Source: Hydrogenophaga taeniospiralis CCUG 15921 (GTDB taxonomy: Bacteria; Pseudomonadota; Gammaproteobacteria; Burkholderiales; Burkholderiaceae_C). From it: 64,000 nt of DNA. Made by a program: the position numbers and the translations under genes. The stretch spans positions 248,001 through 312,000 of the forward strand of contig NZ_BCWR01000001.1 of NCBI RefSeq assembly GCF_001592305.1, read 5' to 3'. The notes under the pieces were generated by a model. The model saw only the letters and a program-made list of their open reading frames with translations, searched no databases and was not told the origin of the DNA. Positions 20,069 to 30,300 of the stretch are shown here, in pieces; positions within the stretch are counted from its first letter, which is position 1; the number at the start of each line of letters is the position of its first letter.

Positions 20069-22654
20069 GTGTCCCACCCCAGCCCATCGCAGCCCACCGA
20101 CGCCGACAGCGCGTCCCGACCGGCCACCCTGCAGAGAATCTCGCTGCTGATCGGCGCAGTCGCCACCGTGGTCGCCCCGCTGGTCTACCTGAACACGTCC
20201 CACCCGCAGGAAGTCATCGCACCGACCGTGATCGCGCTCACCGGCTGGGGCGCTCTGCTCATGCTGCGCCGGGGCTACACGCGCTACGTGGCGCATGTTC
20301 TGGTGTTCGCGGTGCTGCTCTCGGCGGTCTTCGCGGTGCTGGCCTACGGCTCCGTGCGCACCGCCGGGGTGGTGCTGTTCGTTGCCGCGGTCGCTGGCGC
20401 GGGCATCTTTCTCGGGCGCGCGGCCCTGGTGGGTTCGGTCGCCTTCAGCGTGGCGGCGCTCGGGCTGCTGAGCTACGCCGAAACGCGGGGCTGGCTGCAC
20501 CCGTCCGGCTTCGAGGTGGGCCTCAGCGTCTGGCTCACCCACTCGACCACCCTGGTGCTGGTGGGCATCATGGTGTTCTACAGCCGGATGCGTGCACGCC
20601 AGGCCTTCGACCGGCAGATGCACGAACTGGAACTGCGCAAGCGCACCGAACAGGAACGCGACCGCAGCCTGGAACGCTTCGCGCTCATCTTCAGCACCAA
20701 CCCCAGCCCCATGATCGCCCTGTCGGCCCGCACCGGCTTGATCCTGGACGTGAACCCCGCGTTTGAGCGCTGCTACGGCTACACCCGCGAGCAGGCCCTG
20801 GGGCGCACCGACCACTTTCTCTGGGGCAACCCGCCCGAGCGGGAAGACCATGCGCGGCGCCTGTTCGTGCTGCGCCGCTTGACGGAACAACCCGTCACCG
20901 GTCTGCGGGCCGACGGCAGCACCTTCGACGCCCTGATTTCCTCCGAGATGGGCAACGACGCCGAAGACAAGCTGATCATCACCACGGTGGCCGACATCAG
21001 CCTGCAGACCCAGGCGACCGAGCGCCTGCGCCGCTCCGAAGAGCGCTTCGCCAAGGCTTTCAACTTCAGCCCCCTGAACATGGCCATCACCCGCCTCTCG
21101 GACGGCACCTACCTGGAGGCCAACGTGTCCCGGGACAGCCTGCAGGGCTACCGCAGCGACGAACTCAAGGGCCGGACGTCGCTGGAGACCGGCGCCTGGT
21201 CCAGCGCCGACGAGCGTGCTGCCTTCGTGGAGCAGCTGCGCCGCGAAGGGCACGTGCATGGGTACGACATCCGCGTGCGGCGCAAGGACGGCAGCATGGC
21301 CGATGCCCGGCTCTGGGCCGAACTCATCGAGATCGACGGCGAAGAATGCATGCTGTCGTGCACGGTCGACACCAGCGCGGAAAAGCTGCGCGAAGCGCAG
21401 CTGCTCTCCATCGCGCGCGGTGTGTCGGGGCACACCGGCGAAGCTTTCTTCAGCGAACTCACCCGCTACATGGCCCAGGCGCTGGGGGCCGACATGGTCA
21501 TGGTGGGCGAACTGGGCCCGCAACGGCGGGTGCGCACGCTCGCGGTCTCGCGCGGTGGAACCGAAAGCCCCAATTTCAGCTTTCCCATCGACCACGTGCC
21601 CTGTGGCCAAGCGATCGACCAGCCCGGCCTGGTGGTCCACACCCACGACCTCGCCTGGCACTTCCCCCACTACGCCCCGCTGGCGCAGGCCGGCTTTCAG
21701 GCCTATGTGGGGCAGTCGCTGTGCGACGCCGACGGCACCCCCTTTGGCGTCATCAACGCGCTGTGGACACGCCCCATCGAGATGACGCCCGAGACCGAGG
21801 CACTGTTCTCCATCTTTGCCAGCCGCGCCGGCGCCGAACTGGTGCGCCTGCGCCGCGACCGCGAGATCCAGCGACTGAACGAAACGCTGGAGCAGCGCGT
21901 GCGCGAACGCACCGCCGAACTGCGCAAGCTCAACGCCGAACTCGACTCGTTCGCCTACTCCGTGTCGCACGACCTGAAGTCGCCTCTGCGGGCCATCGAC
22001 GGCTTCACGCAGCTGCTCACGGAACAACTGCACGACCGCCTGAAACCGGACGAACAACAGCTGCTCCAGCGCGTGCTCGCCTCCACCCGGCGCATGAGCC
22101 AGCTGATCGCCGACCTGCTGGCGCTGGCGCGCATCAGCCAGAGCACGCTGCGGCGCGAGCGGGTGGACCTGAGCGACATGGCGCAGTGCATCCTGGAGTT
22201 CGAGCGCAGCCGCCAGCCGCTGCGCAGCATCCGCTGGGACATCGAACCCGGGCTGCACTGCGAGTGCGACGCGCGGCTGGCGCGCATCGCGCTGGAGAAC
22301 CTGCTGGGCAATGCCGTCAAATACTCGCGCGACCAGGCCGACACCCACATCGCATTCGGCCGCCTGCCCGACCACGAGCCCTCCGCGCAGGCCTTCTTCG
22401 TGCGCGACAACGGCGCGGGCTTCGACATGGCCTACGCGGACAAGCTGTTCAAACCCTTCCAGCGCCTGCACATGCCCAGCGAGTTCGAGGGCGCCGGCAT
22501 CGGGCTGGCCACCGTGCGCCGCATCGTGGAGCGCCACGGCGGCAGCATCAGCGGCGCCTCGGCACCGGGCCAGGGCGCGGTGTTCCATTTCACGCTGGCG
22601 GCCGGCGCCGGGCCGGTGAACTCCCCAGCCCCACCGCCGCCCGCTGCGGCCTAG
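20069..22654 (+). CDS. Membrane PAS/GAF sensor histidine kinase (first of tandem pair)
   Basis: An 861-residue sensor kinase. Order: several membrane helices (about residues 20-175), PAS 1 (about 195-315), PAS 2 (about 325-440), a GAF-like domain (about 455-605), a coiled linker with ETLEQRVRERTAELRKLNAE, a HisKA phosphoacceptor SVSHDLKSPLRAIDGF with His 634, and HATPase_c with ENLLGNAVKYS and DNGAGFD. This architecture resembles phytochrome-like/NtrY-type hybrid-less kinases. No response regulator is nearby. A paralogue follows 14 bp later on the same strand, evidently by tandem duplication. Confidence 0.88.
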   Translation: MSHPSPSQPTDADSASRPATLQRISLLIGAVATVVAPLVYLNTSHPQEVIAPTVIALTGWGALLMLRRGYTRYVAHVLVFAVLLSAVFAVLAYGSVRTAGVVLFVAAVAGAGIFLGRAALVGSVAFSVAALGLLSYAETRGWLHPSGFEVGLSVWLTHSTTLVLVGIMVFYSRMRARQAFDRQMHELELRKRTEQERDRSLERFALIFSTNPSPMIALSARTGLILDVNPAFERCYGYTREQALGRTDHFLWGNPPEREDHARRLFVLRRLTEQPVTGLRADGSTFDALISSEMGNDAEDKLIITTVADISLQTQATERLRRSEERFAKAFNFSPLNMAITRLSDGTYLEANVSRDSLQGYRSDELKGRTSLETGAWSSADERAAFVEQLRREGHVHGYDIRVRRKDGSMADARLWAELIEIDGEECMLSCTVDTSAEKLREAQLLSIARGVSGHTGEAFFSELTRYMAQALGADMVMVGELGPQRRVRTLAVSRGGTESPNFSFPIDHVPCGQAIDQPGLVVHTHDLAWHFPHYAPLAQAGFQAYVGQSLCDADGTPFGVINALWTRPIEMTPETEALFSIFASRAGAELVRLRRDREIQRLNETLEQRVRERTAELRKLNAELDSFAYSVSHDLKSPLRAIDGFTQLLTEQLHDRLKPDEQQLLQRVLASTRRMSQLIADLLALARISQSTLRRERVDLSDMAQCILEFERSRQPLRSIRWDIEPGLHCECDARLARIALENLLGNAVKYSRDQADTHIAFGRLPDHEPSAQAFFVRDNGAGFDMAYADKLFKPFQRLHMPSEFEGAGIGLATVRRIVERHGGSISGASAPGQGAVFHFTLAAGAGPVNSPAPPPPAAA

Positions 22655-22668
22655 CCATAGGCCCTCCC

Positions 22669-25239
22669 ATGGAAAACTCCATCTTCGCCGACGACCCGCT
22701 GGCCCCCGGGCAGACGGGCGTGATCGAACGCCACCAGGAGCAGGCGGTGCGCGCGCTGCTGCTGACCCTGAGCGTGGCCGCGCCCGCGATCGCGGGCGCC
22801 GTGTTCCTGCGCGACGGCGCGTCCCGCGTGGTCGTGGTGATCGCGCTGCTCTCCGTCGTTCTCTGGGCGCTGTGGCTGCCGTTTCGCCACGGCCGGATAC
22901 GGCTGGTGGCCGATGCGCTGATCGGCAGCATGCTGCTGGGCACCACACTGGCCACGGCACTGGACGGCAGCGTGCGCAGCAGCGCGGTGACCGCCATGAT
23001 GGCGACCGTGGTGCTGGCCGGCAGCTTCCTGCCGCGCCGCGGCATGATCGCCGTGGGCATCTACTGCATCACCGTGCTGGGCCTGTTCAACTGGCTGGAG
23101 CAGCGCGGCATCTTCGTGCCCGGCTCCATGCGCATGGGCTGGGCGGTCTGGCTGGTGCACACCTCGGTGATTTCCACCATTCTGGTGAGCGTGTTCTTCG
23201 GGCGCTTCCGCCTCATGAAGGCCTACCGCCGCCTGGCGCACAGCCTGAACCAGACCCTTGCGGCCGAAGCCGATCTGCGCGCCAGCGAAGAGCGCTTCAG
23301 GGCCCTGTTTCGTGGCAACCCGGCCGCCTGCCTGGTGCAGTCGCTCGGCAGCCGTCTGGTGGTGGACGTCAACGACGCGTATGCCGACATGAGCGGTTTC
23401 AGCCGCCAGGAAATGATCGGTCAGCCCCCTCCTCTTCTCTGGGCCAAGCCCGCCGAGAGCGAGGCCTTCCGCGCGATGCTCAAGGCCCATGGCCGCGTGC
23501 GCGGCATGCGGGCCCTGGGGCGGCGGCGCGATGCCAGCCTGTTCGAAGCCCTGCTGTACGCCGAGGTGCTGCACAGCGGCTCCGAGCGCCTGCTCATCGT
23601 GATGGTGATCGACGTCAGCATGGAAGAACGGGCGCGCCAGGCTCTGAAAAAATCGGAAGAGCGTTTCTCCAAGGCGTTCAATTTCAGCCCGCTGGGCATG
23701 ACCATCACGCGGCTGTCCGACGGCCGCTACATGGAGGTCAACCCCGCCAGCGAACGTGTGCTGGGCTACAGCCAGGCCGACTGCGCGGGCAAGACCGCGC
23801 TGGAGGTCGGCATCTGGCTCAGCCCGGCCGACCGCGACGAATACACCCGGCGACTGCGCCAGGACGGCCACCTGCTGGGCTACGAAACCCACATGCGCAA
23901 CAAGCTGGGCGAGGTGGTGGAGGTGCGGATGTGGGCCGAATCCATCGAACTCGATGGCGAGCCCTGCGCACTCACCTTCACCATCAACGTGGCCGAAGAA
24001 AAGCGCCAGCGGGCCCTGCTGATGAACGTGGCCCAGGGTGTCTCGTCGGCCACCGGCGAAGCCTTCTTTCTCTCGCTGGCCGAGCGCCTGGCCCAGGCCG
24101 TCGGGGCCGATGGGGTGGTGATCGGCGAGCTCAGCACCGACCACAAGCGGCTCGACACCCTCGCCCTGCTGAGAGACGGCGAGCTGCGGCCCCACCAGAC
24201 GCTGGGCCTGGAGCAGACCACCTACGCGCGCATCCTGCCGCACCGGGACCTGCAGGTGGAAGACATCAGCGCCCAACCCCTGCGCCGGCACACCCCGCCC
24301 TTCGACCCGGATCGGGTGCAGACCCTGGCCGGCATGGCCCTGCGCGATCCGGACGGCACCGCCATCGGCCTGCTGGTCGCCACCTGGGGCCACCGACAAG
24401 TGCCCGAGGCGGACACCCGGGCCCTGCTGACCATCTTCGCCAGCCGCTGCAACGCCGAGCTGGTGCGGCTGCGGCGCGACCGCGAAATCTGCAAACTGCA
24501 GGACACGCTGGAACAGCGCGTGGCGGCCCGCACCGAACAGCTGCAGTACCTCAACCGCGAGCTCGACGCCTTCGCCTACACGGTTTCGCACGACCTGAAG
24601 GCGCCGCTGCGCTCCATCGACGGCTTCATGCACCTGCTGCAGGAGCAAATGGCCGAGCGCCTGACCCCGGAAGACGAAGACATGCTGCAACGGGTGGCGG
24701 GCTCCGTGGCGCGCATGAACCGGCTCATCACCGACCTGCTGGCGCTGGCGCGGGTGAGCCAGGGCACGCTGCAGCGCACCAGCGTCAACCTGAGCGAACT
24801 CGCGCGGGACGTGTTGCGCCAGGAGTGCCACCGCGACCCGGGGCGCGAGGTGGAGGTGGTGATCGCGCCGGACATGGTGGCCGATTGCGACCCCCGCATG
24901 GCGCAGATCGTGCTGGAAAACCTGCTCGGCAACGCCTGGAAATACACCCGCCAGCAGGCCCACCCGCGCATCGAGCTGTCACAGATCAGCGCCCCGCCCG
25001 GCGAAGCCCCGACGTTCTGCGTGCGCGACAACGGCGCCGGGTTCGAGATGACGCACTCCGACCGCCTGTTTCAGCCCTTCACCCGGCTGCACTCGCCCCT
25101 GCAGTTCGAAGGCACCGGCATCGGCCTGGCCACGGTGCGCCGCATCATCGAGCGCCACGGCGGCCACATCTGCGGCGAAGGCGCGGTGGGCAAGGGCGCG
25201 AGCTTCTGGTTTTCTTTCGGGCGTCCGACCTTGGACTAA
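22669..25239 (+). CDS. Membrane PAS/GAF sensor histidine kinase (second of tandem pair)
   Basis: An 856-residue paralogue of the preceding kinase with the same order of parts: membrane helices to about residue 180, two PAS domains, GAF-like domain, coiled linker, HisKA (TVSHDLKAPLRSIDGFMHLL, His 641) and HATPase_c (ENLLGNAWKYT, DNGAGFE). Similarity is strongest from the second PAS onward (shared KAFNFSPL..MxITRLSDG) and weaker in the membrane part, so the two may sense different signals but act on the same target. ATG at 22669 follows the upstream stop by 14 bp. No regulator is adjacent. Confidence 0.88.
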   Translation: MENSIFADDPLAPGQTGVIERHQEQAVRALLLTLSVAAPAIAGAVFLRDGASRVVVVIALLSVVLWALWLPFRHGRIRLVADALIGSMLLGTTLATALDGSVRSSAVTAMMATVVLAGSFLPRRGMIAVGIYCITVLGLFNWLEQRGIFVPGSMRMGWAVWLVHTSVISTILVSVFFGRFRLMKAYRRLAHSLNQTLAAEADLRASEERFRALFRGNPAACLVQSLGSRLVVDVNDAYADMSGFSRQEMIGQPPPLLWAKPAESEAFRAMLKAHGRVRGMRALGRRRDASLFEALLYAEVLHSGSERLLIVMVIDVSMEERARQALKKSEERFSKAFNFSPLGMTITRLSDGRYMEVNPASERVLGYSQADCAGKTALEVGIWLSPADRDEYTRRLRQDGHLLGYETHMRNKLGEVVEVRMWAESIELDGEPCALTFTINVAEEKRQRALLMNVAQGVSSATGEAFFLSLAERLAQAVGADGVVIGELSTDHKRLDTLALLRDGELRPHQTLGLEQTTYARILPHRDLQVEDISAQPLRRHTPPFDPDRVQTLAGMALRDPDGTAIGLLVATWGHRQVPEADTRALLTIFASRCNAELVRLRRDREICKLQDTLEQRVAARTEQLQYLNRELDAFAYTVSHDLKAPLRSIDGFMHLLQEQMAERLTPEDEDMLQRVAGSVARMNRLITDLLALARVSQGTLQRTSVNLSELARDVLRQECHRDPGREVEVVIAPDMVADCDPRMAQIVLENLLGNAWKYTRQQAHPRIELSQISAPPGEAPTFCVRDNGAGFEMTHSDRLFQPFTRLHSPLQFEGTGIGLATVRRIIERHGGHICGEGAVGKGASFWFSFGRPTLD

Positions 25240-25244
25240 GCAAC

Positions 25245-25418
25245 AGCCCAGCCAAGGGCACCGCCGGGCCGGCTTTGCCGGACGGCCAGTGCGCCTTGCA
25301 GGCCGCAGCCTCGCCAGAGGCGAGGCTTCTTCGGGCCGTCCAAGCCTGCGCAGGCAGGCTTGGAGCCGCGGCCCTCAGCCCCCTTGAGGGGGTCGCGCAA
25401 AGCGCGGCGGGGGTGTTT
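25245..25418. repeat. Intergenic cluster of short palindromes (REP-like)
   Basis: The 179 bp between convergent genes is almost entirely small inverted repeats. Examples are CCTCGCC AGA GGCGAGG near 25308-25326, TCCAAGCCTGC pairing with GCAGGCTTGGA at 25339-25364, and CCCCCTTGAGGGGG near 25380-25392. It ends in a GCGCAAAGCGC hairpin and a G-rich run. This looks like the repeat-type intergenic DNA seen across Comamonadaceae genomes. One of the hairpins may also terminate transcription. Confidence 0.6.
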
Positions 25419-26261
25419 CTAATGAGCCAGGCTGCTCACCAGCATCACCAGCGCAATGCCCGTCAGCAGCCAGGCCACCTGCGCCGCCGTCTCCCGCAGG
25501 CCCAGGCGCTTCTGCAGCTGCGGAATCAGGTCGGCCAGCGCCACGTAGATGAAGCTGCTGGACGCGATCACCAGGAAGTACGGCAGAAAGTCTTCCAGCT
25601 GCGACAGCAGAAAATAGCCCACCAGCCCGCCCAGAGCCGTGACCGTGCCCGCCAGCGACACCTTCACCAGCGCCGCGCGCTGCGTGCCCGAGGTGAGCCG
25701 CAGCACCACCAAGTCGCCGATGTGGTGCGGCACCTCGTGGGCCAGCACCGCCAGCGCCGTGACCACGCCCAGCCGCATGTCGGCCATGAACGCCGAGGCG
25801 ATCAGGATGCCGTCGCCCAGCGCGTGCACGCTGTCGCCCGCGAGCACCGCCCAGCCGCCCGAGCGCCGCTCCGCCTCGTGCGGGTGGCCCGCGTGCGCCG
25901 CCGCGTGGCCGTGATCGTGGGAGTGGTCTTCGTGAGGGGCTTCGTGGTGGTGGTCGTGCCCATGATCGTGACCATGGCCGTGGTGGTGCTCATGGCCGTG
26001 GTGCCAGAGCTCGGCCTTGTCGAGCAGAAAGAAAAACACCAGGCCCGCCAGCAGCGTGGCAAACAGCTCTTGCGCGCCGGCCTGGCTCTCGAACGCCTCG
26101 GGCAGCAGGTGCATGAAGGCCGTGGCCATCAGCGCGCCGGCGGCCAGGCTGAGCATGTGCTGGGTGTAGCGCGCCAGCATGGAAAAGCCCAGAAAAGCCG
26201 CCAGCCAGACGCTGCCCACGCCAGCGGCGACGGTTCCGATCAGGATCGCTATCAGGATCAT
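25419..26261 (-). CDS. ZIP-family divalent metal transporter
   Basis: A 280-residue membrane protein of the ZIP family (zinc, iron or manganese). Hydrophobic helices flank a long His/Asp-rich cytoplasmic loop (about residues 85-130, many HGH and HDH units). The signature helix 4-5 motifs HALGDG and HEVPHHIGD carry the metal-site residues. ATG at 26261 begins the first helix (MILIAILIGTVAAG); the longer upstream reading adds a hydrophilic stretch without family match. It is convergent with the histidine kinases. Confidence 0.88.
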   Translation of the reverse strand: MILIAILIGTVAAGVGSVWLAAFLGFSMLARYTQHMLSLAAGALMATAFMHLLPEAFESQAGAQELFATLLAGLVFFFLLDKAELWHHGHEHHHGHGHDHGHDHHHEAPHEDHSHDHGHAAAHAGHPHEAERRSGGWAVLAGDSVHALGDGILIASAFMADMRLGVVTALAVLAHEVPHHIGDLVVLRLTSGTQRAALVKVSLAGTVTALGGLVGYFLLSQLEDFLPYFLVIASSSFIYVALADLIPQLQKRLGLRETAAQVAWLLTGIALVMLVSSLAH

Positions 26262-26321
26262 CTTGCTCTGCTCAGTCCACAAAAACGGCGCGCCGCGCGG
26301 GCCTGCGGGGCACACCCATAG

Positions 26322-26348
26322 AAAAAGGGCCGCTGGTCAGCGGCCCTT
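26322..26348 (-). terminator. Rho-independent terminator of the dienelactone hydrolase gene
   Basis: AAGGGCCGCTG pairs with CAGCGGCCCTT around a 2-base loop; on the minus strand it is followed by a T run. It lies 23 bp past the stop at 26371. Confidence 0.8.
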
Positions 26349-26370
26349 GTCAATCTTCTCACGCCGGGGT

Positions 26371-27270
26371 TCAGGCCACGCCGTGCTGCTTGAACCAGGC
26401 CGTGGCGCGCTTCCAGCCGTCTTCGGCCGGCTCCTTGCGGTAACTCGGCCGGTAGTCGGCGTGGAACGCGTGGGGGGCCTCGGGGTACACCACAAACGTC
26501 GATGCCTTGGCCGCTGCGTTCCCGGTCGCCAGGGCGGCCTTCATCTTATCAATCGTGTCAAGGGGAATGCCGGTGTCGGCCCCGCCGTACAGCCCCAACA
26601 CCGGCCCATGCAGCCCGGCGGCCACGTCCACCGGGTGTTTCGGGTTCAGCTCGCTGGCCTGCCCCACCAGCCGGCCGTACCAGGCCACGCCCGCCTTGAC
26701 CGCCGGGTTGTGCGCCGCATAGAGCCAGACATGGCGCCCGCCCCAGCAAAACCCGGTCACACCCAGCTTGCGGGTATCGCCGCCATTGGCCGCCGCCCAT
26801 TTCACCGCCGCGTCCAGATCGCCCATCACCTGCGCGTCGGGCACCTTGGACACCACCTCCGCGATCAGCTTTGCAATTTCACCGTAGCTCTGAGCGTCGC
26901 CCTGGCGCACGAACAGCTCGGGCGCGATCGCCAGATACCCGGCCTGGGCAAAGCGCCGCGCCGTGTCGGCGATGTACTCGTGCACCCCAAAAATCTCGGA
27001 CAGCACCAGCACCACCGGCAAGCCCGTTTTGCCCGCGGGCGCGGCGCGGTAGGCCGGCATCTTGAAACCGTTCACGTCGATCGTCACCTCGCCCGCCGTC
27101 AGGCCGTCGGCCGGCGTCTTGATCGCCGTCTGCGCCATGATGGGCATGGTCGCCGCGGCGTAGCCCACGCCCAGGGCGGCCTTGAGGGCGGTGCGCCGCG
27201 TGGCGCCAAGTTCGGTGGACTGGCCCGGCAGCAAGGCCTGGAGGTCCTGGGTCTGGTTGTCGTTGAGCAT
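26371..27270 (-). CDS. Dienelactone hydrolase family protein (exported)
   Basis: A 299-residue alpha/beta hydrolase. After about 35 residues a twin-arginine-like signal ([17 protein letters not shown]) precedes the hydrolase domain, so it is probably exported. The nucleophile elbow GFCWGG holds the catalytic Cys typical of dienelactone hydrolases, with the His in [11 protein letters not shown]. No other chlorocatechol-pathway gene is nearby, so the substrate is unknown. ATG at 27270 is preferred; the longer reading to 27360 would approach the CRISPR array. The 113 bp up to the array holds its promoter. Confidence 0.85.
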   Translation of the reverse strand: MLNDNQTQDLQALLPGQSTELGATRRTALKAALGVGYAAATMPIMAQTAIKTPADGLTAGEVTIDVNGFKMPAYRAAPAGKTGLPVVLVLSEIFGVHEYIADTARRFAQAGYLAIAPELFVRQGDAQSYGEIAKLIAEVVSKVPDAQVMGDLDAAVKWAAANGGDTRKLGVTGFCWGGRHVWLYAAHNPAVKAGVAWYGRLVGQASELNPKHPVDVAAGLHGPVLGLYGGADTGIPLDTIDKMKAALATGNAAAKASTFVVYPEAPHAFHADYRPSYRKEPAEDGWKRATAWFKQHGVA

Positions 27271-27383
27271 GGGTTGTCTCCTTGGGTTGTTAGGGGAATG
27301 GGTCGGAGTCTGACATTGGGGTGAAGTTCTTGCTTGTTCGAGGGAGACATCTACGGACAAACAGCACTTGTATTTCTAATCTC

Positions 27384-30300
27384 GGGTGATCCCCGCTTGC
27401 GCGGGGGAATCGCCTGAAAAGACCCGGTGTTATTGCCCGAGTTAGGCCGATCCCCGCTCGCGCGGGGAAACCGTCGAAGGCGATCACCTCTTCGCCCGCC
27501 CATTCGGGTCTATCCCCGCTCGCGCGGGGAAACCCCACCGGTGCATTTGCCGTTTGCATCGCAGCAGGGCCTATCCCGCTCGCGCGGGGAAACCGAACGC
27601 GCGGACCATGGGCGGGATTACCGCTGGGGCCTATCCCCGCTCGCGCGGGGAAACCGTCACGTCTGCATGAAGTCCGACTGGATCGACGGGCCTATCCTCG
27701 CTCGCGCGGGGAAACCAAGGCCGCCGAGCCATCGGGCTGGGTGCACTTGGGCCTATCCCCGCTCGCGCGGGGAAACCTTGCCGGCGTCCGGGTTCAGGCT
27801 CATCTGCAGGGGCCTATCCCCGCTCGCGCGGGGAAACCTCGGCCACGAACTCGATGGCGGTGGCGACGATGGGCCTATCCCCGCTCACGCTGGGAAACCT
27901 GTGCGTGGGGATCGCTGTCCCGCCGCTCTACGGGCCTATCCCCGCTCGCGCGGGGAAACCGGGTCAATCTTCGCGGTGCCGCTGACCTGCTTGGGCCTAT
28001 CCCCGCTCGCGCGGGGAAACCGTGCTGGACATGGGTGGCGGCACCTTCGATTGGGGCCTATCCCCGCTCGCGCGGGGAAACCCAAATGCCGTTGACAATT
28101 TGCGCAGAGCCAGAGGGCCTATCCCCGCTCGCGCGGGGAAACCCCCGTGACGGACAAGGATGAGCGCGGCATCAAGGGCCTATCCCCGCTCGCGCGGGGA
28201 AACCCCACGGCCAACGTGTACCACTTCACCTATTTCGGGCCTATCCCCGCTCGCGCGGGGAAACCTGCGTTTCTGGCCGTCCGAAGCACGATAGTGAGGG
28301 CCTATCCCCGCTCGCGCGGGGAAACCTTCAGCAACTGCGGCTCGGTTGAGGCCTACAAGGGCCTATCCCCGCTCGCGCGGGGAAACCTGCTTGCCCGAAT
28401 TGGTCGCGGAACCATGCCGTGGCCTATCCCCGCTCGCGCGGGGAAACCTAAACCTTCCCATTCGACAACAGGAAGCCATACGGCCTATCCCCGCTCGCGC
28501 GGGGAAACCCGAACGTTGATCGCGGCAGCGGCGCCCGCCGAGGGCCTATCCCCGCTCGCGCGGGGAAACCGCGATCTCGCGCGCCACGTAGGTCTTGAAC
28601 ATGGGCCTATCCCCGCTCGCGCGGGGAAACCAGCACGCGCACCGCCCAGGCCGACGCCATGTACGGCCTATCCCCGCTCGCGCGGGGAAACCCCTGCGGA
28701 AGTCCGTCGATGGCGTGCGCGAGAGGGCCTATCCCCGCTCGCGCGGGGAAACCGCGATGCACACGCGCTTCCCGGTGCACATGACGGGCCTATCCCCGCT
28801 CGCGCGGGGAAACCAATCCTGCTGTGCTCGGGGACGAGATCATCCAGGGCCTATCCCCGCTCGCGCGGGGAAACCCGTAAACGGCATTGCGGTTCGATCC
28901 CGCACCCGGGCCTATCCCCGCTCGCGCGGGGAAACCTCAGCTAGAAGTTCTTGCGCACGTTTTGCAATGGGCCTATCCCCGCTCGCGCGGGGAAACCGGC
29001 TTCGATGGTCTTGGTCTTAGCGGTGTCGAGGGCCTATCCCCGCTCGCGCGGGGAAACCTCGGCCAGCAACGCAGCTGCCCTCTACGACGTGGGCCTATCC
29101 CCGCTCGCGCGGGGAAACCTGCACCACGCTGTACCTGGCGCCTCGTGCTGAGGGCCTATCCCCGCTCGCGCGGGGAAACCCACGCCGACCGCTGCTTTGA
29201 CACTGGCCGCGTGGGCCTATCCCCGCTCGCGCGGGGAAACCCGCTGATGGCCCATGCAAGGCGTCGCTCGATGGGGCCTATCCCCGCTCGCGCGGGGAAA
29301 CCATGCTGCTGGCCATCGGGCTGCAGGAAAGCGGGGGCCTATCCCCGCTCGCGCGGGGAAACCAGCGCGGCGCGCGTGTAGCCCTTGTTGTAGAGGGGCC
29401 TATCCCCGCTCGCGCGGGGAAACCGTCGTGGCCGTCTTCCACTCCGGCGCCTCACAGGGCCTATCCCCGCTCGCGCGGGGAAACCCCTCGGTCAGTTTCC
29501 CAGGCGGGCCGACGTGAGGGCCTATCCCCGCTCGCGCGGGGAAACCTCGTACACCACCGCGAAGTAAAAGCGTCGCCCGGGCCTATCCCCGCTCGCGCGG
29601 GGAAACCACGCCTACAAGCTCATGACCGTGCGGGTCGAGGGGCCTATCCCCGCTCGCGCGGGGAAACCCATGACGAACTGCAGCAGCAGTTCCCTCGGTC
29701 GGGCCTATCCCCGCTCGCGCGGGGAAACCCGTGGACAACCTGGCAATCATTTGGAAGAACGGGCCTATCCCCGCTCGCGCGGGGAAACCGCCGGGGTTGT
29801 GTTCTGGGCGCTGCTGGAGCTGGGCCTATCCCCGCTCGCGCGGGGAAACCACGATACCCATGGCCGAAAGCTCTTTTCGAAACGGCCTATCCCCGCTCGC
29901 GCGGGGAAACCCCTTTGAGAAGCGGCGTGGATCCACACGTCAGCGGCCTATCCCCGCTCGCGCGGGGAAACCCCAACAGGGTGTCCGGCGTGGCGAGGCT
30001 GTTTGGGCCTATCCCCGCTCGCGCGGGGAAACCGCGCTGCTGGAGCTGTTGGCCATCGCGCCCGGGGGCCTATCCCCGCTCGCGCGGGGAAACCCGGCCC
30101 GACGCGCGTGCGCCGCTGGAGCTGGTGGGCCTATCCCCGCTCGCGCGGGGAAACCCCCAGCAACCAGGCGCGCATCGGTCTGGGTGGGGGCCTATCCCCG
30201 CTCGCGCGGGGAAACCACTGGCGGCTGATGTTGATCACGTTGCCCTTGGGGCCTATCCCCGCTCGCGCGGGGAAACCACGAACGCGCCAAAGGTGCCGCC

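Noticed and set aside
21346..22668. N-terminal extension of the second kinase, joining the two kinases
   Set aside because: It is an alternative frame over the first kinase. The second kinase's own N-terminus begins at 22669 after a normal intergenic gap.
18824..22960. A 1378-residue open frame on the minus strand
   Set aside because: It runs antisense through the sulfurtransferase and first kinase, both with clear domains. High GC content removes stops from the opposite frame.
22872..26321. A 1149-residue plus-strand frame crossing the second kinase into the ZIP gene
   Set aside because: It is out of frame with the kinase and lies antisense to the ZIP transporter; both real genes have clear motifs.
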